A DNA stretch of 11,370 bases, from NCBI GenBank assembly GCA_023414985.1, contig JAEZLY010000282.1, forward strand, positions 1 to 11,370, in the 5' to 3' direction. The DNA comes from Bacillota bacterium (GTDB lineage: Bacteria > Bacillota > Clostridia > Lachnospirales > Lachnospiraceae). The position numbers and the translations under genes were made by a program. The first letter of the stretch is position 1. Each line of letters starts with the position of its first letter. Shown in pieces: positions 1 to 6,746 of the stretch. The notes beneath the pieces were generated by a model. It made no database searches, had not been told where the DNA came from, and saw nothing but the letters and a program-made list of their open reading frames with translations.

Positions 1-435
1 GACAGGGCTACCGGCGACTGCCTTGGCCCGATTATCGGATATAAACTGTCCAAATATAAGAACTACCATAACTATTATGTATACGGAACACTGGAAGAAC
101 CGGTACACGCGAAGAATTTACGAGATACCATCAACACGATCTACGGGGCGCATGGGGATGCTTTCATCATCGCGATCGATGCCTCCCTGGGAAGATCGGA
201 TCATATCGGCTATATCACGATCGGAGAAGGTCCTTTAAAGCCCGGAGCCGGTGTAGATAAGAATCTCCCGGAGGTCGGCGATATCTTCATCACAGGTATC
301 GTAAATTTCTCGGGAATGCTGGATAATATGCTGCTGCAGACCACAAGACTGAACGTCGTCATGTCTATGGCAGATCAGATTTGTCTGGGTATTAATTATT
401 GTATCTGTAAGCTGAAGCAGTTCAGCCTGACTTAG
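1..435 (+). CDS. yyaC: YyaC-like sporulation protein (DUF1256, GPR-related fold), 5' end missing
   Basis: The reading frame is open from base 1 and ends at TAG (433-435), giving the last 144 residues of a protein whose family is usually about 200 long, so the N-terminus lies outside the window. The visible part carries family hallmarks: DRATGDCLGPIIG at the very start, GTLEEPVHAKNL near residue 30, IDASLGRSDHIG near residue 60, GEGPLKPGAGV near 77, and a conserved C-terminal half (ITGIVNFSGMLD). YyaC belongs to DUF1256, which is related to the germination protease GPR; it is a sporulation-associated putative hydrolase of unknown substrate. Its presence indicates an endospore former. It is the only plus-strand gene here and converges on secF. 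Family assignment is firm; biochemical role is not established. Confidence 0.9.
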   Translation, partial: DRATGDCLGPIIGYKLSKYKNYHNYYVYGTLEEPVHAKNLRDTINTIYGAHGDAFIIAIDASLGRSDHIGYITIGEGPLKPGAGVDKNLPEVGDIFITGIVNFSGMLDNMLLQTTRLNVVMSMADQICLGINYCICKLKQFSLT

Positions 436-478
436 ACGACCTCTTGAAGGGTCGGTAAGATTGCTTTTACATGAGCAT

Positions 479-513
479 AAAAAAAGGAAGGTGTTTTTCA
501 ACACCTTCCTTTT
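479..513 (-). terminator. Intrinsic terminator after secF, possibly bidirectional
   Basis: A perfect 14-bp stem (482-495 with 500-513) closes a 4-base loop. Read on the minus strand, the stem is followed by a run of seven T (the A run at 479-485), the classic form for terminating the secD-secF transcript. On the plus strand the stem ends in only four T, so it could also serve yyaC less efficiently. It lies between two convergent genes, as expected for a shared terminator. Confidence 0.9.
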
Positions 514-524
514 GATTCGTCTTC

Positions 525-1550
525 TTACTTGTAGCTGTAGTTGGGAGTGGACTTCTTCTCTTCGAAAAGAAGAGTATCTCCCTTTTTCTTCTTCCACATA
601 ACCCATAACGGTCCTGCAATACAGATGGTAGAATAACAACCACTGATGGAACCTACTGCCATAGGAAGTGCGAAGCTCTGGATCGAGCTGATGTTGTGGG
701 CAACTGCCAGAACATATACAAGGCTTACACTGATCATAACGCACACATTTGTGATAATGGAACGCATCATGGACTGTGATATGGACAGATCAGTAATTAC
801 CTCAATCGGATAACCGATATAGGTCTTTGCATTCTCTCTGATACGGTCATAGATAACGATGGTATCGTTGATGGAGTAACCGAGGATACTCAAGGCCACC
901 GCTACGAAGGACTCTCCGATCGGAATGTTGAAGATAACGCAGGTAAAGAATACTACAAAACAGTCATGTACCAGAGCGATTAACGCCATGACACCTGCGG
1001 AAAGACCACCCATGATCTTGAAGCGGATCCATACATAGCACAGAATCAGCACGCTGGCTAAAACGATGGAGAGAATACCCTGGCTCAAGAATTTCTTTCC
1101 GAAGAAGGGCTCTACTATCGTTGTTTCTGACTGCTTCAGCTGGGAGTCAGGGAATGCTTCTTTTAATTTGATGTCCAGCTTATCCTGATCAGCAGCGTTA
1201 ACACCGTAGTTACCGGCAAGCGTCAATACCAGCTTATCTTCGCCGGTCGCGATATCTTCAATCAGCTGAGTCGATACCGGTCTGCTAAAGATGTCGCTTG
1301 CAATATTTCCTGCTTTTTCAGCATCCATCTCTCCAACATAGGTATACTTCAGCATAGCGCCGCCCTTGAACTGGATATCGAGCTGTACACCGTTGATGAA
1401 GGCCATGATAATACCGATTACCATGATAGAGATGGAGATAGCAAAATAAATCTTACGTTTTCCGAAAAAGCCTATGATATGATTCTCCTTATACATCTCA
1501 GGAGTAACTTTCACTTCTTTCACATAATTCTTATTCTTTACATCTTTCAT
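525..1550 (-). CDS. secF: Protein translocase subunit SecF
   Basis: SecF partners SecD in the membrane. The complex uses the proton motive force to help pull secreted proteins out of the SecYEG channel on the outer face. The 341-residue protein has a first membrane segment at about 34-53 (YFAISISIMVIGIIMAFING), the QFKGGAMLKY motif at 60-69 that follows it in this family, an external domain at about 70-150, and five further membrane segments from 157 on. The conserved SINDTIVIYDRI motif (Asp229) and LVHD (Asp196) are present. The ATG overlaps the secD stop by four bases (ATGA), with AAGGAGG just upstream inside secD, so translation is probably coupled. The C-terminus is short and basic. SecD and SecF are separate here, unlike the fused SecDF of Bacillus. 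Confidence 0.97.
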   Translation of the reverse strand: MKDVKNKNYVKEVKVTPEMYKENHIIGFFGKRKIYFAISISIMVIGIIMAFINGVQLDIQFKGGAMLKYTYVGEMDAEKAGNIASDIFSRPVSTQLIEDIATGEDKLVLTLAGNYGVNAADQDKLDIKLKEAFPDSQLKQSETTIVEPFFGKKFLSQGILSIVLASVLILCYVWIRFKIMGGLSAGVMALIALVHDCFVVFFTCVIFNIPIGESFVAVALSILGYSINDTIVIYDRIRENAKTYIGYPIEVITDLSISQSMMRSIITNVCVMISVSLVYVLAVAHNISSIQSFALPMAVGSISGCYSTICIAGPLWVMWKKKKGDTLLFEEKKSTPNYSYK

Positions 1551-2827
1551 AAGGTTACCCTCCTTGACAAACAGGTATAGAATGCCGGTTTATGCAGGGC
1601 CTTATAGGAGCTCAGAGAGCTAATCATCAGACGGGATGCAGTCACACCTGCGATAAAGTTAAATACGATACCTGTAAATAACGAATATGCGAAGGAGGAA
1701 AGAGTACCGGAACCTAACCACATTAAGATAAATGCTACAATAAGCACTGTAATGTTACCATCGAATACGGAGGAAAAGGCATTTGTAAAGCCGGCTGCAA
1801 TGGCCGATTCTACGCTCTTTCCGGATTTAATCTCTTCACTGATACGCTCTGAGATAATAACGTTCGCATCCACACCCATACCAATAGATAAGATGATACC
1901 GGCAATACCGTTCAAGGTAAGGGTCATCTGAGGTACGGAAAGTGCAAGCATCTGACCTGCTACCTGAATGGAAAGTGCGATCGCTGCAACGATACCACAG
2001 GTACGATAGTAGAAAATCAAAAAGATACAGATTAAACTAAAGGCAATAATACCAGCCTGTACCATGACATTTAAAGCACCGCTACCCAAGGAAGGGCTGA
2101 TGGTGGAATAGTTCTTCGTAATCATGGAGAAAGGCAAAGCACCGGAGTTAATCGTATCTGCTAACTTCTTAGCATCCTCAAAGCTCTTCTGGCCGGTGAT
2201 CTGGCCTGTACCGCCGGAGATCTGCTCCTGAACGGTTGCAGTCTGGATTTCCTCCTTGTCCATGTAAATGATGATCGGCTTACCAACCAGCTTTGCAGTA
2301 GCATCGCTGAATAACTTTGCACCTGCTTCATCAAAGTTCAGTGTTACAACATAGGAATTGGAGCTCTTATCTACTGCCGGAGCAGCCTTGGTTACATGAG
2401 AACCGTCTACAATGACATTTCCTTCGGAATCCTGGAAGGTCAACTGAGCAGTCTTACCAAGCTCTGCGATCGCTTTCTGAGGATCAAACTCCTTCTCATC
2501 CGCTTTCCACGGGAAACGTACGATAATATATCCGTTTTGCTTATCAATTGTTACATCACGATCCATGATGTTCTGTGCATCAAGTCTTGTCTCAATGACT
2601 GTTCTTGCTGACTCAAGCTCATCACCGGTAGGCTTACGGTCAAGGCCCTCCGGCTGGAATGCTGCTTCTACACCGCCGCGGATATCAATACCATAACGCA
2701 TATCCGGCGCACCCTTAATCTTGATAGGATCATTTCCCATCGGGATGGTGATGCCAAAAAGAGCCGTATATACCATAAGAATGGCTACTGCTAATACTAA
2801 AAAGAATACTGGCTTTCTCTTATTCAT
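1547..2827 (-). CDS. secD: Protein translocase subunit SecD
   Basis: This is the larger partner of SecF in the proton-driven Sec accessory complex. The 426-residue protein has an N-terminal membrane anchor (about 6-27), the YGIDIRGGVEAAF motif at 45-57, a large external P1-type domain (about 60-245), then five membrane segments. The functionally important helix is intact: NGIAGIILSIGMGVDANVII at 306-325 (Asp320), followed by FDGNIT (Asp356), residues implicated in proton flow in this family. It is shorter than proteobacterial SecD but typical of clostridial forms. The ATG start is preceded by GAAAGGACAG. It sits 27 bp downstream of an unknown membrane protein gene and overlaps secF, consistent with one operon. 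Confidence 0.97.
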   Translation of the reverse strand: MNKRKPVFFLVLAVAILMVYTALFGITIPMGNDPIKIKGAPDMRYGIDIRGGVEAAFQPEGLDRKPTGDELESARTVIETRLDAQNIMDRDVTIDKQNGYIIVRFPWKADEKEFDPQKAIAELGKTAQLTFQDSEGNVIVDGSHVTKAAPAVDKSSNSYVVTLNFDEAGAKLFSDATAKLVGKPIIIYMDKEEIQTATVQEQISGGTGQITGQKSFEDAKKLADTINSGALPFSMITKNYSTISPSLGSGALNVMVQAGIIAFSLICIFLIFYYRTCGIVAAIALSIQVAGQMLALSVPQMTLTLNGIAGIILSIGMGVDANVIISERISEEIKSGKSVESAIAAGFTNAFSSVFDGNITVLIVAFILMWLGSGTLSSFAYSLFTGIVFNFIAGVTASRLMISSLSSYKALHKPAFYTCLSRRVTL

Positions 2828-2854
2828 CTTTTCTGTCCTTTCATTTAATATAAT

Positions 2855-3271
2855 TTAAATAAGCGAAATGATTTCCGCCGGTGGAGCATGTCCACCCAGG
2901 AAAGTAGCTAAAATAGCCTTTCGCTGCTGAAGGACTTTGAAATAGGTTGCTGTATAGATTAGTAGGATTCCAAGTATTACAACGGGTGCCATCCAGACTT
3001 CCTGCAGTCTGCTGATTAACCGTTGTATATCCTTGGAATACTTATTCATAATCCGGTTTATGCTGATGATATTCAGTACTTCATTCACTGCAATATCATT
3101 CACGAAATAAGCTTCCTGATATTTTGAAACAGGGCTGCTCGAGGTATGTTCTGCCGAGCTTGTATTATTGGAATATGCAAGCGGAGAAATAGCTATCTGC
3201 AGTACTAAGATAACACTTAACAGCTGCTGCATACCGACAGATGACTGCATACTCTTATGACCGTAACACAT
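2855..3271 (-). CDS. Unknown membrane protein, first gene of the secDF operon
   Basis: I do not recognise this 138-residue protein. It has an N-terminal hydrophobic stretch at about 16-33 (signal-peptide or anchor-like, ending near SPLAYS), a Ser/Thr-rich then mixed polar middle (34-90), and a second hydrophobic segment at about 93-111 (APVVILGILLIYTATYF). A short tail with QQRK follows. A plausible topology is an external middle with a cytosolic C-terminus, or a cleaved signal plus one anchor. It has no cysteine cluster or catalytic motif that I can name. The ATG has GGGAGGG 7-8 bases upstream, which supports this start over Met8. It lies only 27 bp before secD, so co-transcription is likely and a role at the Sec machinery or envelope is a reasonable guess, not shown. 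It does not resemble YajC. Confidence 0.7.
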   Translation of the reverse strand: MCYGHKSMQSSVGMQQLLSVILVLQIAISPLAYSNNTSSAEHTSSSPVSKYQEAYFVNDIAVNEVLNIISINRIMNKYSKDIQRLISRLQEVWMAPVVILGILLIYTATYFKVLQQRKAILATFLGGHAPPAEIISLI

Positions 3272-3307
3272 CCCAATCCCTCCCTTTTAATCTTGTATTT
3301 ATGTAGA

Positions 3308-3350
3308 ACGTTTACACCAGGAGGATTTCCCTCCTTTTCAAAATAAACGT
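3308..3350. repeat. Nested inverted repeats upstream of the secDF operon
   Basis: ACGTTTA (3308-3314) is the exact reverse complement of TAAACGT (3344-3350). Inside it, AGGAGG (3319-3324) pairs with CCTCCT (3330-3335) around a 5-base loop. Transcribed toward the first gene of the sec operon, this gives a two-tier hairpin in the leader, about 40 bases before the ATG. There is no T tract after it on the minus strand, so it is not a standard terminator. It could be a leader structure or an operator; function unknown. Confidence 0.45.
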
Positions 3351-3454
3351 ACGAAACCATACTACACTAAATTATCACAAATCAGACGTTTTGTACATAT
3401 CAAAATTTTGTAACAGGAATATTCCACCATGTCAGTAATTCTTATACATAAACA

Positions 3455-3500
3455 GCCGCAGGTTCTATTCTATACTATAGTATAGCCCAATCCCTGCGGC
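3455..3500. repeat. GC-rich hairpin containing a 16-bp perfect palindrome
   Basis: GCCGCAGG (3455-3462) pairs exactly with CCTGCGGC (3493-3500). Between the arms lies CTATACTATAGTATAG (3470-3485), a 16-bp perfect palindrome. The element follows the stop of the YvyF-like gene by about 30 bases. Read on the minus strand the outer stem is followed by TGTTTATG rather than a T run, so it is at best a weak or factor-assisted terminator. The symmetric core could instead be a dimer-binding operator. Confidence 0.5.
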
Positions 3501-3529
3501 GATTCTCTTACTTATATTCAATTTATCGA

Positions 3530-3910
3530 TTACCTTGGCCTACAGCGGTTGCAATATACACCGCTCTTTATTTTTGTACCGCATTTTGCACATTCGAACC
3601 ATGCATATTCTGAGTCATCGGAGAATTCCAATCTCTCTTCCCTAATCCATTCAAATAATTTTGCTGCAGATACATCATTCACCTCAGATATTTTTGTGAT
3701 TGTCGCCTTAGGATTGGCAATGATAAAATCCTTTACCTTCTCCAGCTTCTCCTCCTCTTCCAACACCAGAGGCTTTATAGCCCGCTTAATTGAATCCTTT
3801 GTCTGAGATTTGGGCTCCTCCTTGACCAGCTTGATGCAATCCGGACATAACTCAGGCCCATAGACATGTTTGAATAGTCTTCTGCAGTTTTTACAAACCT
3901 TTACCTCCAT
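3530..3910 (-). CDS. YvyF-like (TIGR03826-type) flagellar-region protein, orphan
   Basis: This 126-residue protein has two zinc-ribbon-like knuckles flanking a helical centre: Cys6-x2-Cys9 with Cys22-x2-Cys25 at the N-terminus, and Cys107-x2-Cys110 with Cys120-x2-Cys123 at the C-terminus. The middle (about 55-95) reads like a small winged-helix or helix-turn-helix segment (ATITKISEVNDVSAAKLFEWIREERLE). The architecture matches the Bacillus YvyF family found in late flagellar operons, of uncertain function and possibly regulatory. I start it at the ATG at 3910: AGGAG lies 8 bases upstream, whereas the in-frame GTG nine bases earlier has that AGGAG almost touching it. No flagellar gene is visible in the window. 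The long acidic/basic linker (30-60) is unusual for the family. It might be a general small zinc-ribbon regulator instead. Confidence 0.75.
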   Translation of the reverse strand: MEVKVCKNCRRLFKHVYGPELCPDCIKLVKEEPKSQTKDSIKRAIKPLVLEEEEKLEKVKDFIIANPKATITKISEVNDVSAAKLFEWIREERLEFSDDSEYAWFECAKCGTKIKSGVYCNRCRPR

Positions 3911-4014
3911 ACAACTCACTCCTAACAGTAATTATCCTTCCGGTTCCTTCTTTCTGTATGATAATTTCCGGTCCGCCCGGTTTTAACCTTACATCCTATC
4001 CTTCGTATTCATTC

Positions 4015-4023
4015 ATTATACCA
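4015..4023 (-). promoter_or_regulatory. Possible extended -10 promoter for the YvyF-like gene
   Basis: On the minus strand the outer arm of the repeat reads TGGTATAAT, an extended -10 (TGnTATAAT) about 105 bases before the YvyF-like ATG. There is no convincing -35 box at normal spacing, and the same string recurs in other arms of the repeat on both strands. It may therefore be a by-product of the repeat rather than a promoter. Confidence 0.3.
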
Positions 4024-4115
4024 TGTCCGCAAGCGTCCATGGTATGGCACTGCGTGCCAGGATGTGCACTCACTTCGTTCGGCACTGGTATAATATCTGT
4101 CGATATTATACCATG
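4015..4115. repeat. Intergenic element with four copies of one arm in both orientations
   Basis: An 11-base unit, ATTATACCATG, occurs as a direct repeat at 4015-4025 and 4105-4115. Its inverted forms occur at 4038-4045 (CATGGTAT) and 4086-4094 (TGGTATAAT). Several hairpins result: 4018-4025 with 4038-4045; TGGCAC/GTGCCA at 4045-4050 with 4054-4059; and a perfect 12-bp stem at 4086-4097 with 4102-4113 around TGTC. Alternative pairings between outer arms are possible, so the structure could switch. It looks like a small mobile or REP/MITE-type repeat, or a structured RNA. It lies between the DUF6472-like and YvyF-like genes and carries no coding sequence. Confidence 0.7.
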
Positions 4116-4151
4116 GAACAGTATGTCCGGTAAATACAACATATTACTCAA

Positions 4152-4334
4152 TCAATTCTGCTTTCTGACAATCTTATATTCATCATTGAATTGAAAATGT
4201 GGGCAGTGAAAGGCTGTATTACTCAAAAATCTGCCCATATCATCTTCATCCAGATTCACCTGGCATACGTAGCAGTCATATTCCTCGTCAAATACATAGT
4301 GCATGCAGCTTTCACAGCTTGTCGCTCCACTCAT
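4152..4334 (-). CDS. DUF6472-like small cysteine-rich protein
   Basis: This 60-residue protein has Cys7-x2-Cys10, Cys21, Cys24 and Cys44-Pro, with the strongly patterned segments FDEEYDCYVC, NLDEDDMGRFL and DEYKIVRKQ. From memory this matches a small clostridial family annotated as DUF6472; its function is unknown, and the cysteines suggest metal binding. The ATG has GGGAGG 8 bases upstream, lying within the last codons of def, and only 3 bases separate the two genes, so translation is probably coupled to def. There is no signal peptide, so it should be cytosolic. A role linked to peptide deformylase is suggested only by position. Confidence 0.8.
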   Translation of the reverse strand: MSGATSCESCMHYVFDEEYDCYVCQVNLDEDDMGRFLSNTAFHCPHFQFNDEYKIVRKQN

Positions 4335-4337
4335 ATG

Positions 4338-4835
4338 TCAAACCTCCCGATAGGATGTCTTATCCAAATAAAGGGACTTCTCATCCATTGCTCTCATCGT
4401 CGCAAGAATTCCATCCAGATGGTCATATTCATGCTGAAGAAGCTCCGACAGATCCCCTTCCAGTTCCATGACGCACGGCTTCCAGTCCATATCATAATAG
4501 TTTATCCTACATCTGACATACCTGCGTACCTTAACATACAGCCCCGGAAATGACATGCAGTCATCGAGCACTGTCATCTTTTCCTCATCCGGGAAACTGA
4601 TTACAGGATTGATCAATGCAACCGGCTCACCGATATTCATATAGATCAGCCTCTTCTTTACCCCAATCTGAGGTGCTGCTATCGCACGGCCACACTGATA
4701 TTTTTTACGAAAATCCATTAAGGTATCCTGCAAATCCTCCACTACGGACTTCAAAGCAGAAAGCTCCTGTGGCTTAACTTCTTCACTTATTTCATATAGC
4801 TCCTGATTACCTAACAGCAGGATATCACGTCTCAT
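4338..4835 (-). CDS. def: Peptide deformylase
   Basis: This metalloenzyme removes the formyl group from the N-terminal methionine of nascent proteins at the ribosome. All metal ligands of the family are present in the 165-residue protein: Cys93 in DDCMS, and His135/His139 with catalytic Glu136 in QHEYDHLDG. The first motif reads GRAIAAPQ (49-56) in place of the usual GxGLAAPQ, and motif two is DDCMS rather than EGCLS. It is therefore a divergent form, perhaps one of several paralogues with altered substrate preference. AAAGGAGGG precedes the ATG at a good distance. It lies 28 bp after the ANT-like gene and 3 bp before the DUF6472-like gene, apparently in the same operon. No fmt gene is next to it. 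Confidence 0.9.
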   Translation of the reverse strand: MRRDILLLGNQELYEISEEVKPQELSALKSVVEDLQDTLMDFRKKYQCGRAIAAPQIGVKKRLIYMNIGEPVALINPVISFPDEEKMTVLDDCMSFPGLYVKVRRYVRCRINYYDMDWKPCVMELEGDLSELLQHEYDHLDGILATMRAMDEKSLYLDKTSYREV

Positions 4836-4863
4836 AACAATCCCTCCTTTTGATTTCTTCGTA

Positions 4864-5631
4864 TTATTCCGGGAATATTCGTTTTAATATAGTATCACAG
4901 TAATTCTCTGCCCTATCTTTATCTATTTCCATAGCTTCTCCTGACCGATAGCTGTGCAGCGCGCTCCGAATCAACGTGTGGTATCCGGCATCAAAATTCT
5001 CAAGTGCCCATTCCCCGGCCTGCTCCTTGGATAAGACCAGCTCAGCTTGCAGATAGGCCAGTACCCTCGGCAGGGTCAGAACCACATACATCGGATTCTC
5101 CAGAATGGAACTTCTGGCTTCTTCAACATCATATTTAATACTGTCTATGTATGCATCTTTGGGAACAGCACCGAAAACCTCCTCGACCGGAGCACCATAA
5201 AGTACAATGCCAGCCTTCTTTGTTATCGTAAAATGCGCTGCCAGATCCTTATCCACTCCGTTCATGCGCTCAACATAACCCTGGGGGTCGGTATTGAACC
5301 AATTCAAATGCGTATTCGAAAAGTGCAGTTCAAAGGGGGTCGGATATTCAAATTCCCTGCAGTATTTCAATAATACCACACTCATCTCAATCCCTTTCGG
5401 TGGGGCGGCTTCATTCAGCCGGACGGTGGCTTCCATAAGCCGAAGCTTCTCCTCCTTCGACAGTTCTTCCTTTACCACCACCAGATAATCAATATCGCTC
5501 TTATCCCAATTGAAGCAATTGAGACAGATAGAGCCGTGAACATAGATACCTACCAGATTATCCTTCAGAATTTCCTCATAAGCATCCTTGATCCTATCTA
5601 AAATCTCTTGATAATTCCCTTTATTTTTCAT
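4864..5631 (-). CDS. ANT/AadA-like nucleotidyltransferase (DUF4111-type C-terminal domain)
   Basis: The 255-residue protein matches aminoglycoside nucleotidyltransferases of the AadA/ANT(9) type in length and layout. The N-terminal polymerase-beta fold carries GS (33-34) and SDIDYLVVV, with Asp46 and Asp48 as the expected metal-binding pair. The C-terminal helical region (about 180-225) has TLPRVLAYLQ and SKEQAGEWAL, typical of the AadA C-terminal domain. The family adenylylates spectinomycin or streptomycin, but chromosomal clostridial members are mostly untested, so resistance is not assumed. I start at the ATG at 5631, with GAGGGG about 7 bases upstream; an in-frame TTG 24 bases further out lacks a site. 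It lies 34 bp after the ACT-domain gene. Composition resembles its neighbours, with no sign of a transferred cassette. Confidence 0.85.
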   Translation of the reverse strand: MKNKGNYQEILDRIKDAYEEILKDNLVGIYVHGSICLNCFNWDKSDIDYLVVVKEELSKEEKLRLMEATVRLNEAAPPKGIEMSVVLLKYCREFEYPTPFELHFSNTHLNWFNTDPQGYVERMNGVDKDLAAHFTITKKAGIVLYGAPVEEVFGAVPKDAYIDSIKYDVEEARSSILENPMYVVLTLPRVLAYLQAELVLSKEQAGEWALENFDAGYHTLIRSALHSYRSGEAMEIDKDRAENYCDTILKRIFPE

Positions 5632-5665
5632 TCTGCCACCCCTCATTAATCCCAAGTAGAACAGT

Positions 5666-6055
5666 CTAAACTATCACATTATAATGGTTTTCCCGCAGTG
5701 CCTTGACTGCCGCATCTGCATCTCTGTCCTTCACTAGGATATAATCCGTATCATAGGTTGATATGGCAAAGATACTGATGTCATGTTCCGCCAGAACCAT
5801 GCTGATCGAGAATAAGATGCCGACCAGAGAGAAATCCAATGGTCCTTCTACCTTCAGAATACGCCAATCCTTCTCGCATAGGACATCCTCAGGAATATCC
5901 TGCTCAGCACATACGACGGACAATTCCTCCGCAGTCTTGGTCACCGAGTAAAAGCTGCTGTTTAGTGCCCACCGGGGAAATGCCGTTTCCTTGTTTAGGC
6001 GGCATACCCCATAGTTTCCGATTAATAATCTTAAGGTTAGTTTCTTCTCTGACAT
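5666..6055 (-). CDS. ACT domain-containing protein
   Basis: This 129-residue protein has no catalytic domain. The second half is a clear ACT-type segment: WRILKVEGPLDFSLVGIL (64-81), a helix at 82-91, then ISIFAISTYDTDYILVK (93-109). The N-terminal half (to about 50, ending EELSVVCAEQDIP) is the partner fold usual in this family, which resembles the regulatory part of aspartate kinase and eukaryotic CASTOR proteins. Such small proteins are thought to bind an amino acid or other small ligand. GGGGGAGGAG precedes the ATG by about 10 bases. It is the first gene of the tight run with the ANT-like, def and DUF6472-like genes. What it controls is unknown. Confidence 0.85.
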   Translation of the reverse strand: MSEKKLTLRLLIGNYGVCRLNKETAFPRWALNSSFYSVTKTAEELSVVCAEQDIPEDVLCEKDWRILKVEGPLDFSLVGILFSISMVLAEHDISIFAISTYDTDYILVKDRDADAAVKALRENHYNVIV

Positions 6056-6180
6056 GATTACTTCACTCCTCCCCCGCTTTCATCTCATACGAAAGCATCC
6101 TTATTGAAATATTCAGTTTCTCCTGGAGTCCACCCCACTGTGTTCCAGAAACAACAAAAGCTCTTCCTATATCAGCCAGC

Positions 6181-6645
6181 TTATAATGTCAGCTTCATCG
6201 GAGTAAATTCCGAGTGTGACTCTGTGAATCCAAGCTTCTTATAAAGCGGATAACCATCCTTGGAGGCACTTAGGTCTATGTAGGAAAGATTAAGCTCCTT
6301 CGCGTCCTGTATCGCTAGGTCGATCAGCTTACCGGCAAGTCCCTGCCTGCGATATTCGGGCTTGGTAAATACATTCAGAAGTGTACCTGTCTTTCCGGTT
6401 ATAAAGTGTGGATTCGCAGGCTTTTCCACAACAACCATCAAGACGGTCGATACCAGAACGCCATCCTCCTCTGCTGCATAAGCTAAGATCCCGGTTCCCA
6501 GCTGTCTTTCGAAATACTCCGGAAGCTGATCTTTAATTGTCTCAATCTGCTCAGCAGTCAAATCCTCGCAATCTACTTTAAGGTAACCGATCCTCATTTC
6601 CACTAATTGTGCAATATCCTCTTTTCCTGCTTTTCTGATGTTCAT
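6181..6645 (-). CDS. GNAT family N-acetyltransferase
   Basis: The 154-residue protein has the standard GNAT layout. It opens with MNIRKAGKEDIAQL, then strands through about 55-75 (GILAYAAEEDGVLVSTVLMV). The acetyl-CoA loop follows, TLLNVFTKPEYRRQGLAGKL (88-107, with Arg100-Gln-Gly-x-Ala as the pyrophosphate-binding turn), and then SYIDLSASKDGYPLYKKLGF (121-140). The family transfers acetyl groups from acetyl-CoA to amines; the substrate here cannot be read from sequence. GGAGGG lies about 8 bases before the ATG. The gap to the ACT-domain gene is 125 bp and to the upstream serine hydrolase gene 101 bp, without an obvious terminator in either, so co-transcription is possible but not certain. 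Confidence 0.88.
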   Translation of the reverse strand: MNIRKAGKEDIAQLVEMRIGYLKVDCEDLTAEQIETIKDQLPEYFERQLGTGILAYAAEEDGVLVSTVLMVVVEKPANPHFITGKTGTLLNVFTKPEYRRQGLAGKLIDLAIQDAKELNLSYIDLSASKDGYPLYKKLGFTESHSEFTPMKLTL

Positions 6646-6746
6646 CTATTTTCCCTCCGCCTTCTTAAATGACTTACCCCTAACAATACTTCTGACACTC
6701 TATCTATCATACTTTTTATGCTTTATCTCATGCTTGCTTTTATTCT

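Noticed and set aside
235..744. Long open frame on the minus strand across the end of secF and the yyaC tail
   Set aside because: It overlaps two well-supported genes and the terminator, and its translation has no family resemblance. It is a shadow frame.
3319..3338. AGGAGG/CCTCCT hairpin followed by TTTT on the plus strand, as a terminator
   Set aside because: No plus-strand gene lies upstream, and on the minus strand there is no T tract.
3361..3430. A 22-codon minus-strand open frame in the sec operon leader
   Set aside because: It has an ATG but no ribosome binding site and no recognisable leader-peptide features.
4864..5631. Acquired antibiotic-resistance cassette
   Set aside because: The gene has the same composition as its neighbours, sits in a tight chromosomal operon, and has no integron or insertion-sequence signals nearby.
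6064..6180. Short minus-strand open frame of about 38 codons before the ACT-domain gene
   Set aside because: It reads plausibly near its end (LNISIRMLSYEMKAGEE) but has no start codon with a ribosome binding site. A run of this length without a stop is common by chance.
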